Of a DNA stretch of 64,000 nucleotides, positions 12,254 to 24,566 are shown in pieces. The stretch is from Suillus spraguei. Lineage: Eukaryota > Basidiomycota > Agaricomycetes > Boletales > Suillaceae. Position numbers and translations under genes: made by a program. The notes below the pieces were generated by a model. The model saw only the letters and a program-made list of their open reading frames with translations. It made no database searches and was not told the DNA's origin. Within the stretch, counting starts at the first letter, position 1, and each line of letters starts with the position of its first letter. The stretch spans positions 48,843 to 112,842 of the forward strand of contig JABCPU010000222.1 in the NCBI GenBank assembly GCA_016800925.1, in the 5' to 3' direction.

Positions 12254-13358
12254 ATCGTTCACCGAGAAAGATTATCGTCTCACAGCCGTTGGCTTGCTTA
12301 TCGGGACACTGGCCGACAAACTTGGAGTGACACCACGCTGACGAGAACGGTATGCGGCAAAGAGTGTCGTGCGGTACGCCTTTTCCTGCGTGTCGAGTGG
12401 TACAGAAATTTCAAAATCCCAGGTAGCTGTAGTGCTGAGCTGTATTAGTATAGGCAGTGTATGATCCGGCGTCAGAGCGCTCATCGGTATTTCAACCCGA
12501 TTAGGCTACCGAGATGACTTTGGCGGCACTCCCTGTGTTTTCGTAGTAGTTTCTATGTTCTCGGAGAGTACGCGAACATAAACAAACCACTGCAAAAACA
12601 CGGCTTCAGACACGAAAGAAAGACATTCCAATGCGTTTACCGAGTCTTATGTAATATAACAATTAGTCAGCCAAAAATAAACTTGATATGGGAGCGAAAC
12701 GACCATTAACATGTTCCTCCGAGTCAATCGGTTATAGATGGACGATACAGTGACAGAATGCGCTGGAATGGTAGTCTAGAGACTACTTTCCAAGTATCAT
12801 ATTCGGCGGGGACGTCGGGCAAGGCTAATGTGACATGGACAAGGAAGTTAACTCTAAGATTCTTCCAAGTCGCCAATGCGTGATAGATCTTTGAATAAAC
12901 AGGGTACAATCATCATCTACTCTTGACATAAAGCGGCTAGTTACGTATCATTATCTATGAGTCCTGGAAGTTGGATGCACCGGATCCGAGTCTGGGGTGA
13001 TCCCGTCGTCTTACTATATACACAAAGTAAGGTATGACATCCGAACATCAGTCCACATAAGATGCTAAAACTAGAGACACAAAGTGGGTATTGACCTACA
13101 TACATGGGGCCAGCCGAATAGAATACCATAGTAATACGATTGCATAGCATCGCGAAAACCAAGAGTATCTCCACACTACTACAACGAAAGCAGGTTCGAC
13201 AAGGGTTTCACAGGGTAGCCAGCCCACGTTAAGGAATATTAGCCGATTATAAGAGCTCTAACAGTAATGTAGGAATAGGAGATGAAAAATGGGGAGAAAA
13301 TATGAGGCGTGTACGCTCGTGGTGGGTCGTAGTGATGGTAGATGAATCGCCAGAAAGC
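12254..13358. other. Promoter/terminator interval between permease and P450
   Basis: This is the upstream region of the permease and the 3' region of the P450, both on the minus strand. Only frames under 115 codons occur and none is convincing. No RNA gene was seen. Confidence 0.5.
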
Positions 13359-15371
13359 TCACTGAGCTCGTGGGACGAATGTCAGTTTGCATTCCATCGA
13401 AGCAGGAAAGATAACCTGTAAAAAAGCGCATAAGTCAAGTCCTCGGACAGTGATCACAAAGAGAGTCAATTACAAACGAGTCCTTGATTTCCATACTTCG
13501 CTCGTTGGTCTCAGGAGGAGCCACAACATCAAAGTTCCTCGCCACAGTAGCCACCGCGATCCTCAACATCATCTGCGCCAAATTCTGGCCTCCGCAGACG
13601 CGTGGGCCTGTTCCGAATGGTATGAGGGATTGTGCCATCTTGAAAAGATGTTCAGCGTTCCCAGGTCTTTCGAGCCAGCGCTCAGGAAGGAAGGTCTTCG
13701 GAGAGGGGAAGATGGATGCGTCGCGGTGCATAGACCAGCCTTGGGTGGCAACAACAGTACCAGGAGGAAGTGCGTAACCCATGAGATCAAAAGCTTCGTT
13801 AATGGCGCCATTCTTGGACGTGGAAGATGGAACGACGCGTTCAAGGGGACTTGGTACGGCGCTGTATAGCCGAAGACCTATAACATGTGTAATGAGAAAG
13901 ACGTAGATTAAAGCGAAGCATAGCCTGACCTTCTTTCACGAAAGCGTTCAAGTAAGGAAGCTTCTGCAAGAGAGCAATATCGGGAATAGCATGCGGATCA
14001 GGCATCGCTTGGTCCAGTTCGGCCTGAAGCTTCATCATAATATCTTGCCTGCGGCTAAGCTCCCAAAAGAAGTAGGACAACGAGTTTGATGTAGTATCAG
14101 ACCCTGCGATCCTAGGGATATCAATTTAGCTCATGATATAGGCGGTCGAACGAGATATCAACGCATACATATGTCCCATCATTTCTGAAATGATATCGTG
14201 GTCAGGCATGGCATGTTCAGAGGAATACTTGTGCTGGAGAAGGCGTCGCAACATCGGAATCTTCTCGGATTCACCAAGTTTTCCTGCATTTAACTCTGCT
14301 CGCATCTCGTACACGCGTGCACCAACGAACTTAAGAAGAGACGAGAATCAGCTTCATTCTCCGCATTGAAAGCATAGAGAGGGAACAACCTCGCCCATAA
14401 TCTTATCAGAATCGCACATCTGGCGCCACCGGTTGTTGGGAATACGGCAGATCAAATTCCACACCCAAGGGGGTACAGCGCTTCTCTGCAACCCCTGTCA
14501 GTCTAATTTTGATGCAAGGTCGATCGCCTTACGATAATGCCTCGCTTTGGGAAATCCGCAATCGCGGTGGCCATAGAATCTTCGACGCCCGCAATCCATT
14601 TACTGAGAGCACACTGTCGGTAGCCATGAGAAGACGCAATAATAACGTCAACCATATAATGGCGGAACAATGCAAGACAATCCAAAGAATGTTTGCCCCC
14701 AATATGTTCTAGAACCTGGAATATGTGCATTAAAAGGGAAATGTCATGCTAATTTTCAGGGGCATACCGAAATAAGCTCGAGGGTATAATCATGCACCTC
14801 GGGCTGAAAAAGAGCGAGATTAATGGGGATATAGTGAGGGGCATAGCCCTTTCTCCGGGTGACATGTCCCTCATGGTCCAATGTTGTCATACTGGTCAGG
14901 AAATCAGCATGTATGCACGTTTAACAGATTTCACTGCACACTCACGCATGATCATTCTCATTGCTAAATGGACTCATGAGCTAAAATCGCGTCAAATACA
15001 ATATAAACGCACGTTAAAAGACTCTTATAGAAGGTGCTCTTGTCAAATTTGTGGACTGAGTAAATGCTTCTCATGGACGTCAGGTCTTTGAAGATGACCT
15101 TGTTTGGAGCGATACGAACGACGGGGCCATACTTCTCGAAAAGGCGGTGATTGGTCTTGCATTGTTGGAGGCGCAAGATGTGTGTTGTAATCCAAAAGTT
15201 AGAGACAGCGGCAAACCAAGGGCCGGGTATTGAGCTGAGCGGGGAAAGGAAGAGGTTGTGTATAGCGCGAGAGACAATGTAGACCAGAGAAAGAGAAAGA
15301 GTGGCGAGAGCGATGTTGTGGGTTATCCAAGAAACTGAGATGGGGAACGCAGCTGTAGCGATGAAGTCCAT
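13359..15371 (-). CDS. Cytochrome P450 monooxygenase
   Basis: Membrane-anchored haem monooxygenase. The N-terminus (MDFIATAAF.., start 15371) carries a hydrophobic anchor and the proline hinge SSIPGPW. Next come RLFEKYGPVVRIAPNKV (about 15150), an I-helix with AGSDTTSNSL near 14100, the ExxR motif in FVKEGLRLYSAVP split by an intron near 13930-13880, PERWLERP, and the haem loop FGTGPRVCGGQNLA (about 13600). A 58-bp intron (13416-13473) separates MEIKDSF from the last exon VIFPASMECKLTFVPRAQ, stop 13359-13361. About seven exons. A start at 15437 would add 22 residues ahead of the anchor and is less likely. The family resembles fungal CYP monooxygenases of secondary metabolism or detoxification. 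No synthase gene lies nearby, so the substrate is unknown. Confidence 0.9.
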
Positions 15372-16753
15372 GGTGGGTGTAGCAAATGGGGATCCAACAA
15401 AGACAACAAAAAAGATACCTGTGTCGTCGGCGGGCACAAGTGATAAGGGGGAAAGAAAAGAGATGACGCCTATGAGGAATCCAGAACGTAGCTGGTATAT
15501 ATACCATCTATAAAGTGTGACAAAAACATATCCAAATCGCAGTCACACTTGGTCAACGGAATGTCGCCGGTTAGACGTCAATCCTAAAATGGACTTGTAA
15601 GTAATCTACTTCCGAGACGATTCTGGGATACGATATTCCTCTTCCAGCCCCCTCGCCTCCGTGACACTCGCTTTGCCTATGAGACGGAATTTTCATTAGT
15701 AACAGTCGCGCTGGGAACAAATTGAAGACGATAGCACCGTACGTGCAGCCAAGACCAACGACTCGGAAGACCTCCGAGTGATACATAACCCACAAGGACT
15801 GCGGAGGGGCCTGACGATCACAGTAAATGGTAATTTCTCTAGCAAGCGATATAATCACCTTGGGGAGTAGGCCGCAATCATCGCTCATGGATCATGTTTC
15901 AAGCTATCATAATTAGCAAGCGCCACTGTAATGATGAACAGGTCAAATGATATCGATGGCAGAACATAAAATATGTGTCATTATCACGTATCAAATAGCA
16001 ACAGCAGGATCCAGACGACACTGTATCGGAACAGTAAACCACCCGTTGAATGTATGCCGCGATTCGTTTGCCATGAGGACTGATTCCGAGGACAACTGTT
16101 TTAATTCTGGGATTCATCTAAGCCCATCCGGAGAAATTTACATCGTCCTTAGCACAGGAAGCATCGCTTGCACCATATAACGAGAGGTTGGAAGAGAAAG
16201 TAGCACGAGGACGAGCAGGGTGAGGCCGATACGCAACGCGGCTCAGTATCGACGCTCGAATAGGTTCGCGGAGTTTCTAAATAACACGTGGTTGCCTTTT
16301 CCGTCTACTTGGCCGCCGGCCCTTATTGCCTCACGGGCACGAAGTGCAAGTAGTGCAACTTGAGGCCTTTCACTAGTTTGAAGGATCGCAGATTCATCTG
16401 CATGGATGTCAAGTCTTGACAATGATAACTCAGCCTCGTGCTCCAACCCCGCAGGTCTACTTAGTAGCCGCATGATTGCCAGTGGTCATCGCTTGTGACG
16501 GGGATCCGCCATCGCTGAATCAGAGCCGATTAGCAGGACCCGACACCGCCGCATCCCCAAAACCAGCAAAAGCAAACGTCATGCCAGCAATTTGTTAATA
16601 GCCAACAGCTGTAGTATCGATAATAAATCAACGTTAACTCGAAAAACGAAAACTCGGACTATGTCCACTTGCACAAATCGACTTCACATCATCAGCATGG
16701 CCACAATAGCCGACGCCACCCCGAAGACATCAACTGTCCAAATACTACGTGGC
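15372..16753. other. Intergenic region between lysophospholipase 3' end and P450
   Basis: About 1.4 kb holding the P450 promoter and the lysophospholipase terminator (both genes on the minus strand). Short frames at 15571-16117 and 16243-16473 show no motif. I see nothing else supportable. Confidence 0.45.
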
Positions 16754-18844
16754 CTATACAGTTGTGAGACTGTTCCCATCCCAGCAGTACCTGTCCATGC
16801 AGGAAGAGCAAATACCACTTCTTTCCGTTCCTGCTCGCTCCCTCGCACGGTCGACAACAGCGCATGCGAGACACGACGGCCAATACGGATCAGTCGTTGC
16901 TCCGTCTGTTGGATACCCCTGGGTCGAGATGACAAAGGTCTGGCTAAGCATTGCCTGGATCTCTGACGATAAATAGGTAGTTTGAGACGTTGAAGTATTA
17001 GTAACAGGAGCTGCGCCATCGTGGGGTGGTCCACCATTTGCAAGGTATATAAGAAGCGGAGTGCTTGCGTTCGAACTGGTCGTGTTGCATCCAAAGAACG
17101 TCGGGCGCGTAGTCAGGTTTTGTGCGGTGTATTCTCCCAGAGAAGTGGGAACAGGAGGGAACGAGTAAGAAGAGGAATAAAGCGAAGTACGATTTTGCGT
17201 AGCCTAGCAATGATTCAGATGCGAAATTAATTCGGTAAGTGTGTATGCTTACAATCAGAGAGCTGCCATCCGCAAAGTCGTTGATATCATCGGTCTGAGT
17301 TGAAGATCAACTGAAGATCGCCACGTTCTTAGGGAAAACTACTTACTGCATCGATGGCGAAAATGACATCAACGCCACGTGCCTTCACCAGGAGAGGTTG
17401 CAGGGGAATAACTTCACCATCCTCACCACCGTCCACCATATTCAGGTTCCTTTGCACCGAATCAATAAAAGTGTCCGGCGCTACACCATAGAATGGGTTT
17501 GGCCAAGAAGCAATGTCATATTCAACCCCGGGTTCAGGCATAAGACTCGCCAGAAGATCTAAGATGGGCCCCTCAGTCGAAGTAAAGGTACCCTGCCAGC
17601 TACTTTAGAACCGCGGAAATGATAAGAGAACGGAACGGAACCCACAGTTAAATTAGCCTCGTTGAATAGTTCAGAAGATGATCCAGCGATAAGTGTAGAT
17701 TGATCATAGTTGGTGACACAGATACTGTTATTTGTCGTCCCCAAATATTTGGTAGGGGCAAATGCAGAAAGCTGCGGGTCAAAAGATCCCGTTTCAACTG
17801 TTCAGATACATTCAGGGCTCAGGAACAAAAGACCGCGCTTCTCAACTCACAAACATTGAATTCAAATATGGGATTGGTCAAGGGTTCGAAGTCTCCAGCA
17901 ATGATCTCCGACGAGTTCTGACCTGGAGCTTGAAGGTCTGCGACCACAATTGGGAATGGTATTGAATATGACGCAAATGAGGTCCTTTAACTAGGATCAG
18001 CTAACGGAGTCAACGAAATGAGAGGAACTCACGTGTTTGCAACAGCAGACCATAATATGCCAGCTCCATGGGTATACGACTCATTATAGAAATTGGACGA
18101 GTCAGTGCCATTGGCAAAATGTCTGGCTAGCGTACGCGCCCAAACGTCCGCAAATGTCACTACATAACCAGCGTAATACTTTCCAAGTAACTCCTCCGTA
18201 AGGGCCAGATAATATTCGTCATCCGTAGTGGAGTTCGTGCTCGGCGTGCTGAGATCATAGTCAGCATTCCATCCTCCCCATGAATTGTTGGACACTGCGG
18301 GACTAGCGGGTCCAAAGACGAGTTCTTGGATGGTGGGGAAATTGGCTTGAACGAGGGATGTGACAAACCACGATCCGCCTGACAATCCCGATAGATAAGT
18401 TGCTGCCTGGAGTAACCCGCCTGTTCCAGCGGCCTCCGAAGACGAATTCCGCGCATCTAGCGCGTTCAACACTCCTGCACCAAAGATTGCAGCCCTATAC
18501 CCTCCTCCGCTCGTTGCAATGCCTAGAGTTGGGATCTCGGAGCTAGCTCCCGAAAGAATTTCTGAGACATAGTCAGGGAGAGAAGTATTGGTAGATAATA
18601 CATTGGACAGGTATGTTTTCCATGCTTCCGGAAGGACATCGGTCTTGCGAGTTTGGACGTAGGAGGCCTCAGATGAGCTCAGGGTCTGATTTCCAGGAGT
18701 ACCAGCCATCCGAACCAGGTTGAAGTCTGCAGGACATCGCACAGCAACGGGTGTGTACGCCTGAGATGCCACGGTCTGGGCCATGGCAGATATGCTCAGC
18801 CATGATAAAAGGGCAAGTAAGACAGCAAAGCGATTTTGCAGCAT
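16754..18844 (-). CDS. Secreted lysophospholipase / phospholipase B (cPLA2 catalytic fold)
   Basis: The start at 18844 opens a signal peptide (MLQNRFAVLLALLSWLSIS..AMA). The mature protein begins with the family's YTPVAVRCP and shows TSGGGYRAA (oxyanion loop) and the nucleophile elbow GLSGGSW. Downstream exons read FEFN, ETGSFDPQLSAFAPTKYLG, SICVTNYDQ, EGPILDLLASLMP and WPNPFYG, then MVDGGEDGEVIPLQPLL with the catalytic Asp. The C-terminal exon ends YPTDG..DPYWPSCLACAVVDRAR with a Cys-rich tail (SGICSSCMDRYCW), stop at 16754-16756. Several N-glycosylation sequons are present. At least five introns (around 18030-17965, 17855-17790, 17640-17590, 17330-17290 and near 17200). It hydrolyses acyl ester bonds of (lyso)phospholipids outside the cell or at the wall. 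Confidence 0.92.
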
Positions 18845-21248
18845 GCTCGAAAACGCGAAGAGGAAAGTCTAGTCTTCACCGTCTGAGCCGGTTTTGATAC
18901 GTGAGGAAAAAGCTGTATGCGAGGCCCTTATGAATACGCAATACACGTTTCAGTGAGTCCCCGAGCGGGCTGTAGTATATTACGTGTGAGTCTAGCAGTT
19001 CCAAATTAAAGAGCGTGTTGAGCTCCCTGTTATTCCAGACCTGAACCAATGGTGAACTGGCACGTTCCTGCTGTTCACCTCCGCCGTATTGTACTCGACG
19101 ATGATGACGGTCTGGAAGAGCTGTCGAAGGCTTTGAACGAAGCGCTCCAAGACTTACTGTAGACCTGCCCCAAATAACAAAAACAGGGCCGTGACCGGCA
19201 CGCACCAACTCGGTTAGCAGGTCAGTGACAAGTCATAATCACGAGCTCTTGGATAAAAATATAACTTATATAAGAATCAGCCAAAACTCTCAGTGATAAA
19301 TGTGTACTACACCGCGTCGTCACAATTAAAGTAACTGGGTATGACATCGGACACGTTCGTCTTACTTCCGAGTCAATTCCCGCATGTTTGCCCAATGAGT
19401 ACCAAAGTGGAGACCAAGTTGGTCAAGAGACAAGGCAGTGGTGGGAAAAAGTGAAGGCTCCACACAAACGTGCACGCATGAGTGCATGAATGTTCGTTTT
19501 AAACGGGTAGTTGAAACTTGAATGCGTGGCCAACAATATACGAGCAGAAGCGTTGTGGAGCCAAGACCTGAGGCGACTTGTCGGAGTATCAAATTTAATC
19601 TAAATTTGAGGTTCACGTTATAGGGTGGCTAGCGAACCCACTCATGGTGGTGGCATCGGTATCATTGACAGGCAAAAACATGCAGTGATGCCAAGTTCGT
19701 CAAGCATCAGGCTATCTGCACAGTTGGTTGTTGGGAAATACACGTGTATGTACTATGCGAATCATGTCTTCATGCATAAACTGAAGTCTGAAGTTCGACA
19801 GTTAAGCTTTGATAGGTCTTCAAGAAGGCTGAGAGCTCGCTCATCTCGGCAATCCCGCCAGTGTCGTCCATGTTCCATGCGGCTTTGATCAAACTCAGCA
19901 CGTCCTTTGCCGAGAGGAAGCGTTCATTCATACGGGATCTTCGTAACAACCGAGTCGATCATCCAGAGGGGTCGAAGACATCTATCCTGGGAATTATATG
20001 CAGGGTCGTGGTGCATCTTGGGCTGTGGACGCGACAGATGCTCACAGGGTGGACTCATGCACTCTGGAGCTTCTCTGGCAGCTAAACATAACGTGCTGAT
20101 TTGGATCAGCACCATTTTCTAAGTCAGACCCACCTGGTTACTTGGAGTTAATGAGTCACCTCCATATGATCAACGTTCGGGAGAAGAGGGTCGTGCCTTC
20201 GAGCGCTTTTGGACGATCTCAGCCTTATTCTGGGACACTAATTACGCATCTTTGTCAACTCACAGAAGTATTCGTTCCCCAGAAACCGACGAATCTTGCC
20301 ACGGGGTCAGCCCTGTATGAAGCACGCGTCAGAATCAACGTTTCAAGTGATCCTCATAAGCAACGTACCGAGCTTCCACCATCGATTACTTCGCTAGATT
20401 TGCGAGCTTCTGTAGGAGAATTGGCCTCGAATCCCTCGATAGATTGTCCTCGCTCATTGAAAATGGTCGACATTATCACTTGAGGATAAGTCTCAAGGAA
20501 GCAGGGTGCGAGAAGTAGTTGGAAAAAGTGAGTTCTGCGTTGTTTGAACAACAGCCCAGCGCAAAAGCAGTGCCGACGTGCTATTTCAGGTGTCAACAAA
20601 TATTCGATGGCTGACATCGCCGTTACCCACCCTGCATATCGCACAATGAACGTCAGAGACGCATGCAGGGGGAAAAGGTGTCTACCATAAGTAGTGACAT
20701 TATCTGATCGAACCACCTTCTCTAATATCATCACCGTTAATGGCACTGCAACCTTCGAGCCCGGAGGACGTCCGGGAAATAGAAAGTTTAGAGTCATGTT
20801 CATGATATGTAGACTCTGGGGATTATGAGTATCAAATTTAATCTAATCGAGTTTCAGATCCCATCAGGCGTTGCCTTGTACGAACCCACTTGTCCATGGC
20901 TATTATTATTAGTTATAGTCGGATGACGGGGCTTTCAGCCTGCTTCAGTCGCTCTGCCTCTATACAGCGTTGGTGATGTGGTGGGTTATAACATACATTA
21001 CGAGATGGGAAAAACACGAGCAAGGTGCAAAAGTAAATACTCTAATCACCAAACTACGGTGATGAGCGACTTCCATCATGGTGCGAATAGGCTTTTGAAC
21101 GTGCCACTGCTCGGTGTGGATATCAGCAACAATAGGTCCAACGCTCGAGCGCCGAGCTGCGCGTCAATGACTCAAGAGTCCAGAGTAAAGAAGAGATAAC
21201 TCCGAGGCGTCACATCATAGGCTAAATATCATAGAAGATAAGGCAATA
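18845..21248. other. Gene-poor interval between lysophospholipase and NLR 1
   Basis: About 2.4 kb. A 149-codon minus-strand frame (20354-20803) contains plausible coding-like stretches (VAVPLTVMILEKVVRSDN, FPLHASLTFIVRYAG) but no motif I know. A shorter minus frame near 19915-19760 reads KDVLSLIKAAWNMDDTGG. They could be remnants of one decayed gene, but I cannot join them. The 21050-21240 part is homologous to 39845-40015, so it belongs to the duplicated 3' flank of the NLR genes. Confidence 0.4.
19584..20846 (+). repeat. 20-bp direct repeat bracketing 1.2 kb
   Basis: GAGTATCAAATTTAATCTAA occurs at 19584-19603 and 20827-20846, followed in both places by loosely similar sequence (CGAACCCACT at about 30-40 bp downstream). 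It may mark an old duplication or an insertion. Confidence 0.6.
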
Positions 21249-23385
21249 TCAGAATCGTTGACAGACCTTCACAAATCTCTGCCCTTCAGATAAGATGACA
21301 AGGCAAGATCGCAGACCCTTCACACACCACTCCATTTTCAACCAGGTGATGATATGATCATTCCAGAAAGCCTGGAATATGCGATTGAGCGTGTCATCCC
21401 ATGGATCGGGGGCACGCGATAGATGTGCCGCCCAGTTATGACAGGCGTACTTGAAAGCGCCGGAAGCTATTCGACTGCGTTCCAGTGCTCTGTTTGCGAA
21501 GCCCTTCAAGTCATTCACGACGTGAATTATCTCCCTGTCTGGTAGAAGGTGGAATGATGCTGGTGTCTTAATGCCAAGAAAATCAGAAACATCAAGAAAT
21601 CTGGCAAAGTCCTCGACTGCTGCACTACTCGAAAGGCTGGCAGTAAAGGAGCGTCGCTGGTGATGATATACTCGTTGATTTCTTCCGACGTTCTCAAGAA
21701 TTCTTCTATTGTCACCCAGACGGAGGCTGCAGGAGTAGACTGCCACTCCTGACCGTGGGGAGACTGCAGCCAGTCTTGTCCTCCTTCAGTCTGCAGCCAG
21801 TCTCGTCCTTCCTGCATCTGCAGCCAGTCTCGTCCTACCTGGTTCTGCAGCCAGTGTTGTCCCCCCTGGGTATACACCCAATCTTGTCCTCCCTGGTGTG
21901 CAGCCAATTTCGTCCTCCCTCGGCCTGTAGCCAGTCTCCTCCTGCCTGTATTTGCAGCCAGTATCGTCCTCCCGGTCTGCAGCCAGTGTCGTCCTCCCTG
22001 GGTCTGCAGCCAGTGTCGTCCTACCTGGATCTGGAGCCAGGCACGCCCGTCCACAGTCCCCAACCAAGATTGTAAATCTGAAGTGCGTTCTCCTCGAAGC
22101 CACAGCATACAAATGACAGCTGACAATGGCTCTGGTGGCTGAACAAGGAACGATAATGAGTCTTTTAACTCAGAAGGGTCCTCAGGCTGCATAGCATTGC
22201 TCTGCTTCTTCAGTTCTGAGAGTGCATCCAAGAGAGCCGTGGTTTTTGGAATTGCCTGTATCAAGCGGAGAGAAGAATATGCGAGTAGTGAGTGAGGTGA
22301 TGCAATACCACGTACTTGAGGGAGGCCGCAGTGTGATGGGTCAGAAACATAGTCGCGAATGGACGAGTGATATAGATTCACAGAGAGAGTGCTATCCATG
22401 ACAGACCGTAGCTGCAAGTGTTATCTCGACATCATAACCCTGACCAGGGCCAAGAAGTTTCGAGATTTGTGATAATGGCAGATGAGTGCAGCGGAAAATC
22501 GGGATGGCGCCATTGCAGCTCTCTAAATGAATGCTGCAAAAATATATAGATGTCATTGTCGACATTTGCACCGTCTAGCGAGATGATAGCAGCAACGCCC
22601 TCCTCAGAAGTTTCCACTGGTATCTCGCACACTAGCGGGCGCACCCCTTCAATATGAAAGGCTTTACAGATATGCGATTCTGAGCGACTCGTGAGCAGAA
22701 TGTAGATCACGGGCAGACCATGCTCATGAAGAGCCGTGCAAGGGAAAGAATAAGATCGGTAAGCTCAGATTCGGATGTGCATTCATCAAGGGCATCGATA
22801 ACAAACGTCAAAGGCGGACATCCACGCAATCTGAATTGAAGTTTCCGGAGGGTTGGAGAAAGAGAGCCTACATCTGGTCGCAGAGAGGCGTGTCAGGGTC
22901 TAGTAGAGCGGGATCGTTGCGGATGGCTCTGGTCACATCTTGCCGGATACTTAGAAAATTGGTGGCAAGCTGGTAGACGAGCGTCGCACAGAAATATCAG
23001 CTGTGCAGCGTTTTGTGTGTTTACGAGAGAAAAAGAATGTTCCCGCTAGCCGCTTTTCGATATTCGTCACTTCCGTCACTTTTAGACCTCTCATCTTTTC
23101 AGCTACTGTAAACGCGACCGCAGACTTTCCAACGCCAGCCGTGCCATTCAGCCAAATGAGCTGATTCTTCTTTGTATCATCTAGGAATCCGTGGATGTAT
23201 TTGAGGAGATCCACCCGAGTCCCTTGCAAACATTTCGGATGGGGCTGACGCTCACGGGAGTTATATTGAGCACCCCTGACAGCGACCTGGGACAGTCTCT
23301 CCCAAGTTCCTTCAAGAGCTGCCGAAGAGGTTAGAGAGCATGCGAGTGATGATAGATGGAAGTACTGACACTGATGGTCACTCAT
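21249..23385 (-). pseudogene. NACHT NLR-like gene with 11-residue WL repeats, locus 1
   Basis: STAND/NLR-type protein on the minus strand. The N-terminus (MSDHQCQYFHL.., 23385) leads through AQYNSRERQPHPKCLQGTR to the Walker A loop LNGTAGVGKSA (about 23130). Walker B is LTFVIDALDEC (about 22800), followed by YILLTSRSE, then VDNDIYIFLQHSF and a winged-helix-like end HSSIRDYVSDPSHCGL (about 22340). About ten 11-residue repeats (GGRDWLQTQ type, 22065-21755) follow, then TPAASVW and a helical C-terminal domain (FKYACHNWAAHLSRAP, MEWCVKGLRSCLVILSEGQ), ending about 21249. One-base breaks occur near 22985 and 22735, and a short deletion near 21560 moves the C-terminus to another frame. Either a pseudogene or an indel-damaged assembly. 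The family is thought to act in non-self recognition or programmed cell death. Confidence 0.8.
21755..22070 (-). repeat. 33-bp tandem repeat inside NLR 1 (about 10 units)
   Basis: The unit encodes [G][G][R/Q][D/H]WLQTQ with Trp every 11 residues. Between about 22000 and 21900 the frame slips (GRTILAANTGRRRLATG..) and then returns to the WLQT phase without a stop, because the unit is open in the other frames too. Confidence 0.9.
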
Positions 23386-23587
23386 TTATGAAGGTTGTAA
23401 TAGGTGTAGTATCGATTAATTTGAGCAAATATTGTCATTTGGTCTTACTTTTGCATTAAAAGTTTATATTCTCGTGGGAAAGACAGTTTACGATTATATA
23501 ATCAAGCTAGTACTTGGACATCGATGCATCAAACTTAGACCAGCCCCAGCATTGACTCATCAGTCACTTCCTTTGGAAATAGAAACC

Positions 23588-24066
23588 ATGCGTCAGTCCG
23601 TTGCTCCGAGTCGCATTTCACATGCTGCATCCTTAGCATCCCAGGCCACTAGTGTAGTAGCAATGTCTCGTTTACACGAGAAAAAGAAAGAGTTTGAGGC
23701 TGTTGCTGCCCTTGAACGCGCCAGCGCTCTCTTCCTCAAACGCATCGAAGGTCTTGCAGACGATTGCGAGGTTATGGCTGATGCTGGCCAAGGTCTCTTA
23801 CTCCAACCCTGATTCTCGTCTATCATTAAATTTCTCGAACAGTACACGGTCAGGTGCTCGAACAGTGGCCTGCGATGTTCCGAAGTTTGAGTTTGTTCTG
23901 TAAGCAAAGTTCCAAGCATATTAACTTGTGATCTGATTATTCTGCAGTGAACAGCCGAGAACAGCACTTGGCAGACCCCAATGATGACACCCTACCACTT
24001 ACCGGAGAACGGCTTGTTCGTGTTCCGCTCGACGAGCTCCAAGCTGATGCGTCGAAGCAACCCTAA
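23588..24066 (+). CDS. DAD2: DASH/Dam1 complex subunit Dad2
   Basis: Three exons: 23588-23792, 23843-23899 and 23948-24066, with 50- and 48-bp introns. They give a 126-residue protein. The sequence MRQSVAPSR.., LHEKKKEFEAVAALERASAL, RIEGLADDCEVMADAGQ and VLEQWPAMFRSLSLF follows the Dad2 pattern of an N-terminal coiled-coil and a VLxxWxxxxRxxS helix. The C-terminus ends PLDELQADASKQP. Dad2 is part of the decameric ring that couples kinetochores to microtubule plus ends. It is divergent from NLR 1 (about 200 bp between starts) and upstream of the Scy1 gene in the same direction. It is intact, unlike its transposon-like neighbours. Confidence 0.85.
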
Positions 24067-24566
24067 CTACGTATTACTGCGGGTACTTCGACACACATAT
24101 CCTCGATGCTGCATTGCATCTTTGCCCCTTCTATACCCATTCCTTTTCCAGGAGCATCGGGCCTCGTTCATCTACATCTGCGACGATCCCGGTGTGATTA
24201 ATAACGACCCCCCATTCTGCCAATGGAACCCGCACTTCACTTGCGATGGGATAAACCCTTTAGCCGCGGTGTTACTGCGTGCATATGGTGGACACAGCAT
24301 GACAGTTTCGAGCATCCTATCAATGCATCGATCCCTTTGAAGTGGATGTTACGAAATGGTTTATTGAACACAAATATATATGTTGTTTCCTGTATCAGTT
24401 ACTTGTAGCACCACCACATACCAATCCAAAGTACGCGTTTGGACTTCCACGAGGTGATCGTGTATCATACGTGTCAAAATGAATCTTTGTGGTAGCAGCG
24501 CAGCAGCGGCGGACACTTTCTTTCCGTGTTCACTCACTCGACTATTTCGTATAACTTGAGGGTTTT
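24067..24566 (+). other. Dad2 3' flank and Scy1 promoter
   Basis: 500 bp without a supported gene. It contains the 3' UTR of Dad2 and the upstream region of the next gene. Short frames here have no recognisable motif. Confidence 0.5.

Noticed and set aside
18876..19208. A 110-codon minus-strand frame upstream of the lysophospholipase
   Set aside because: It has no motif, signal or intron structure and lies in the expected promoter of the lysophospholipase.
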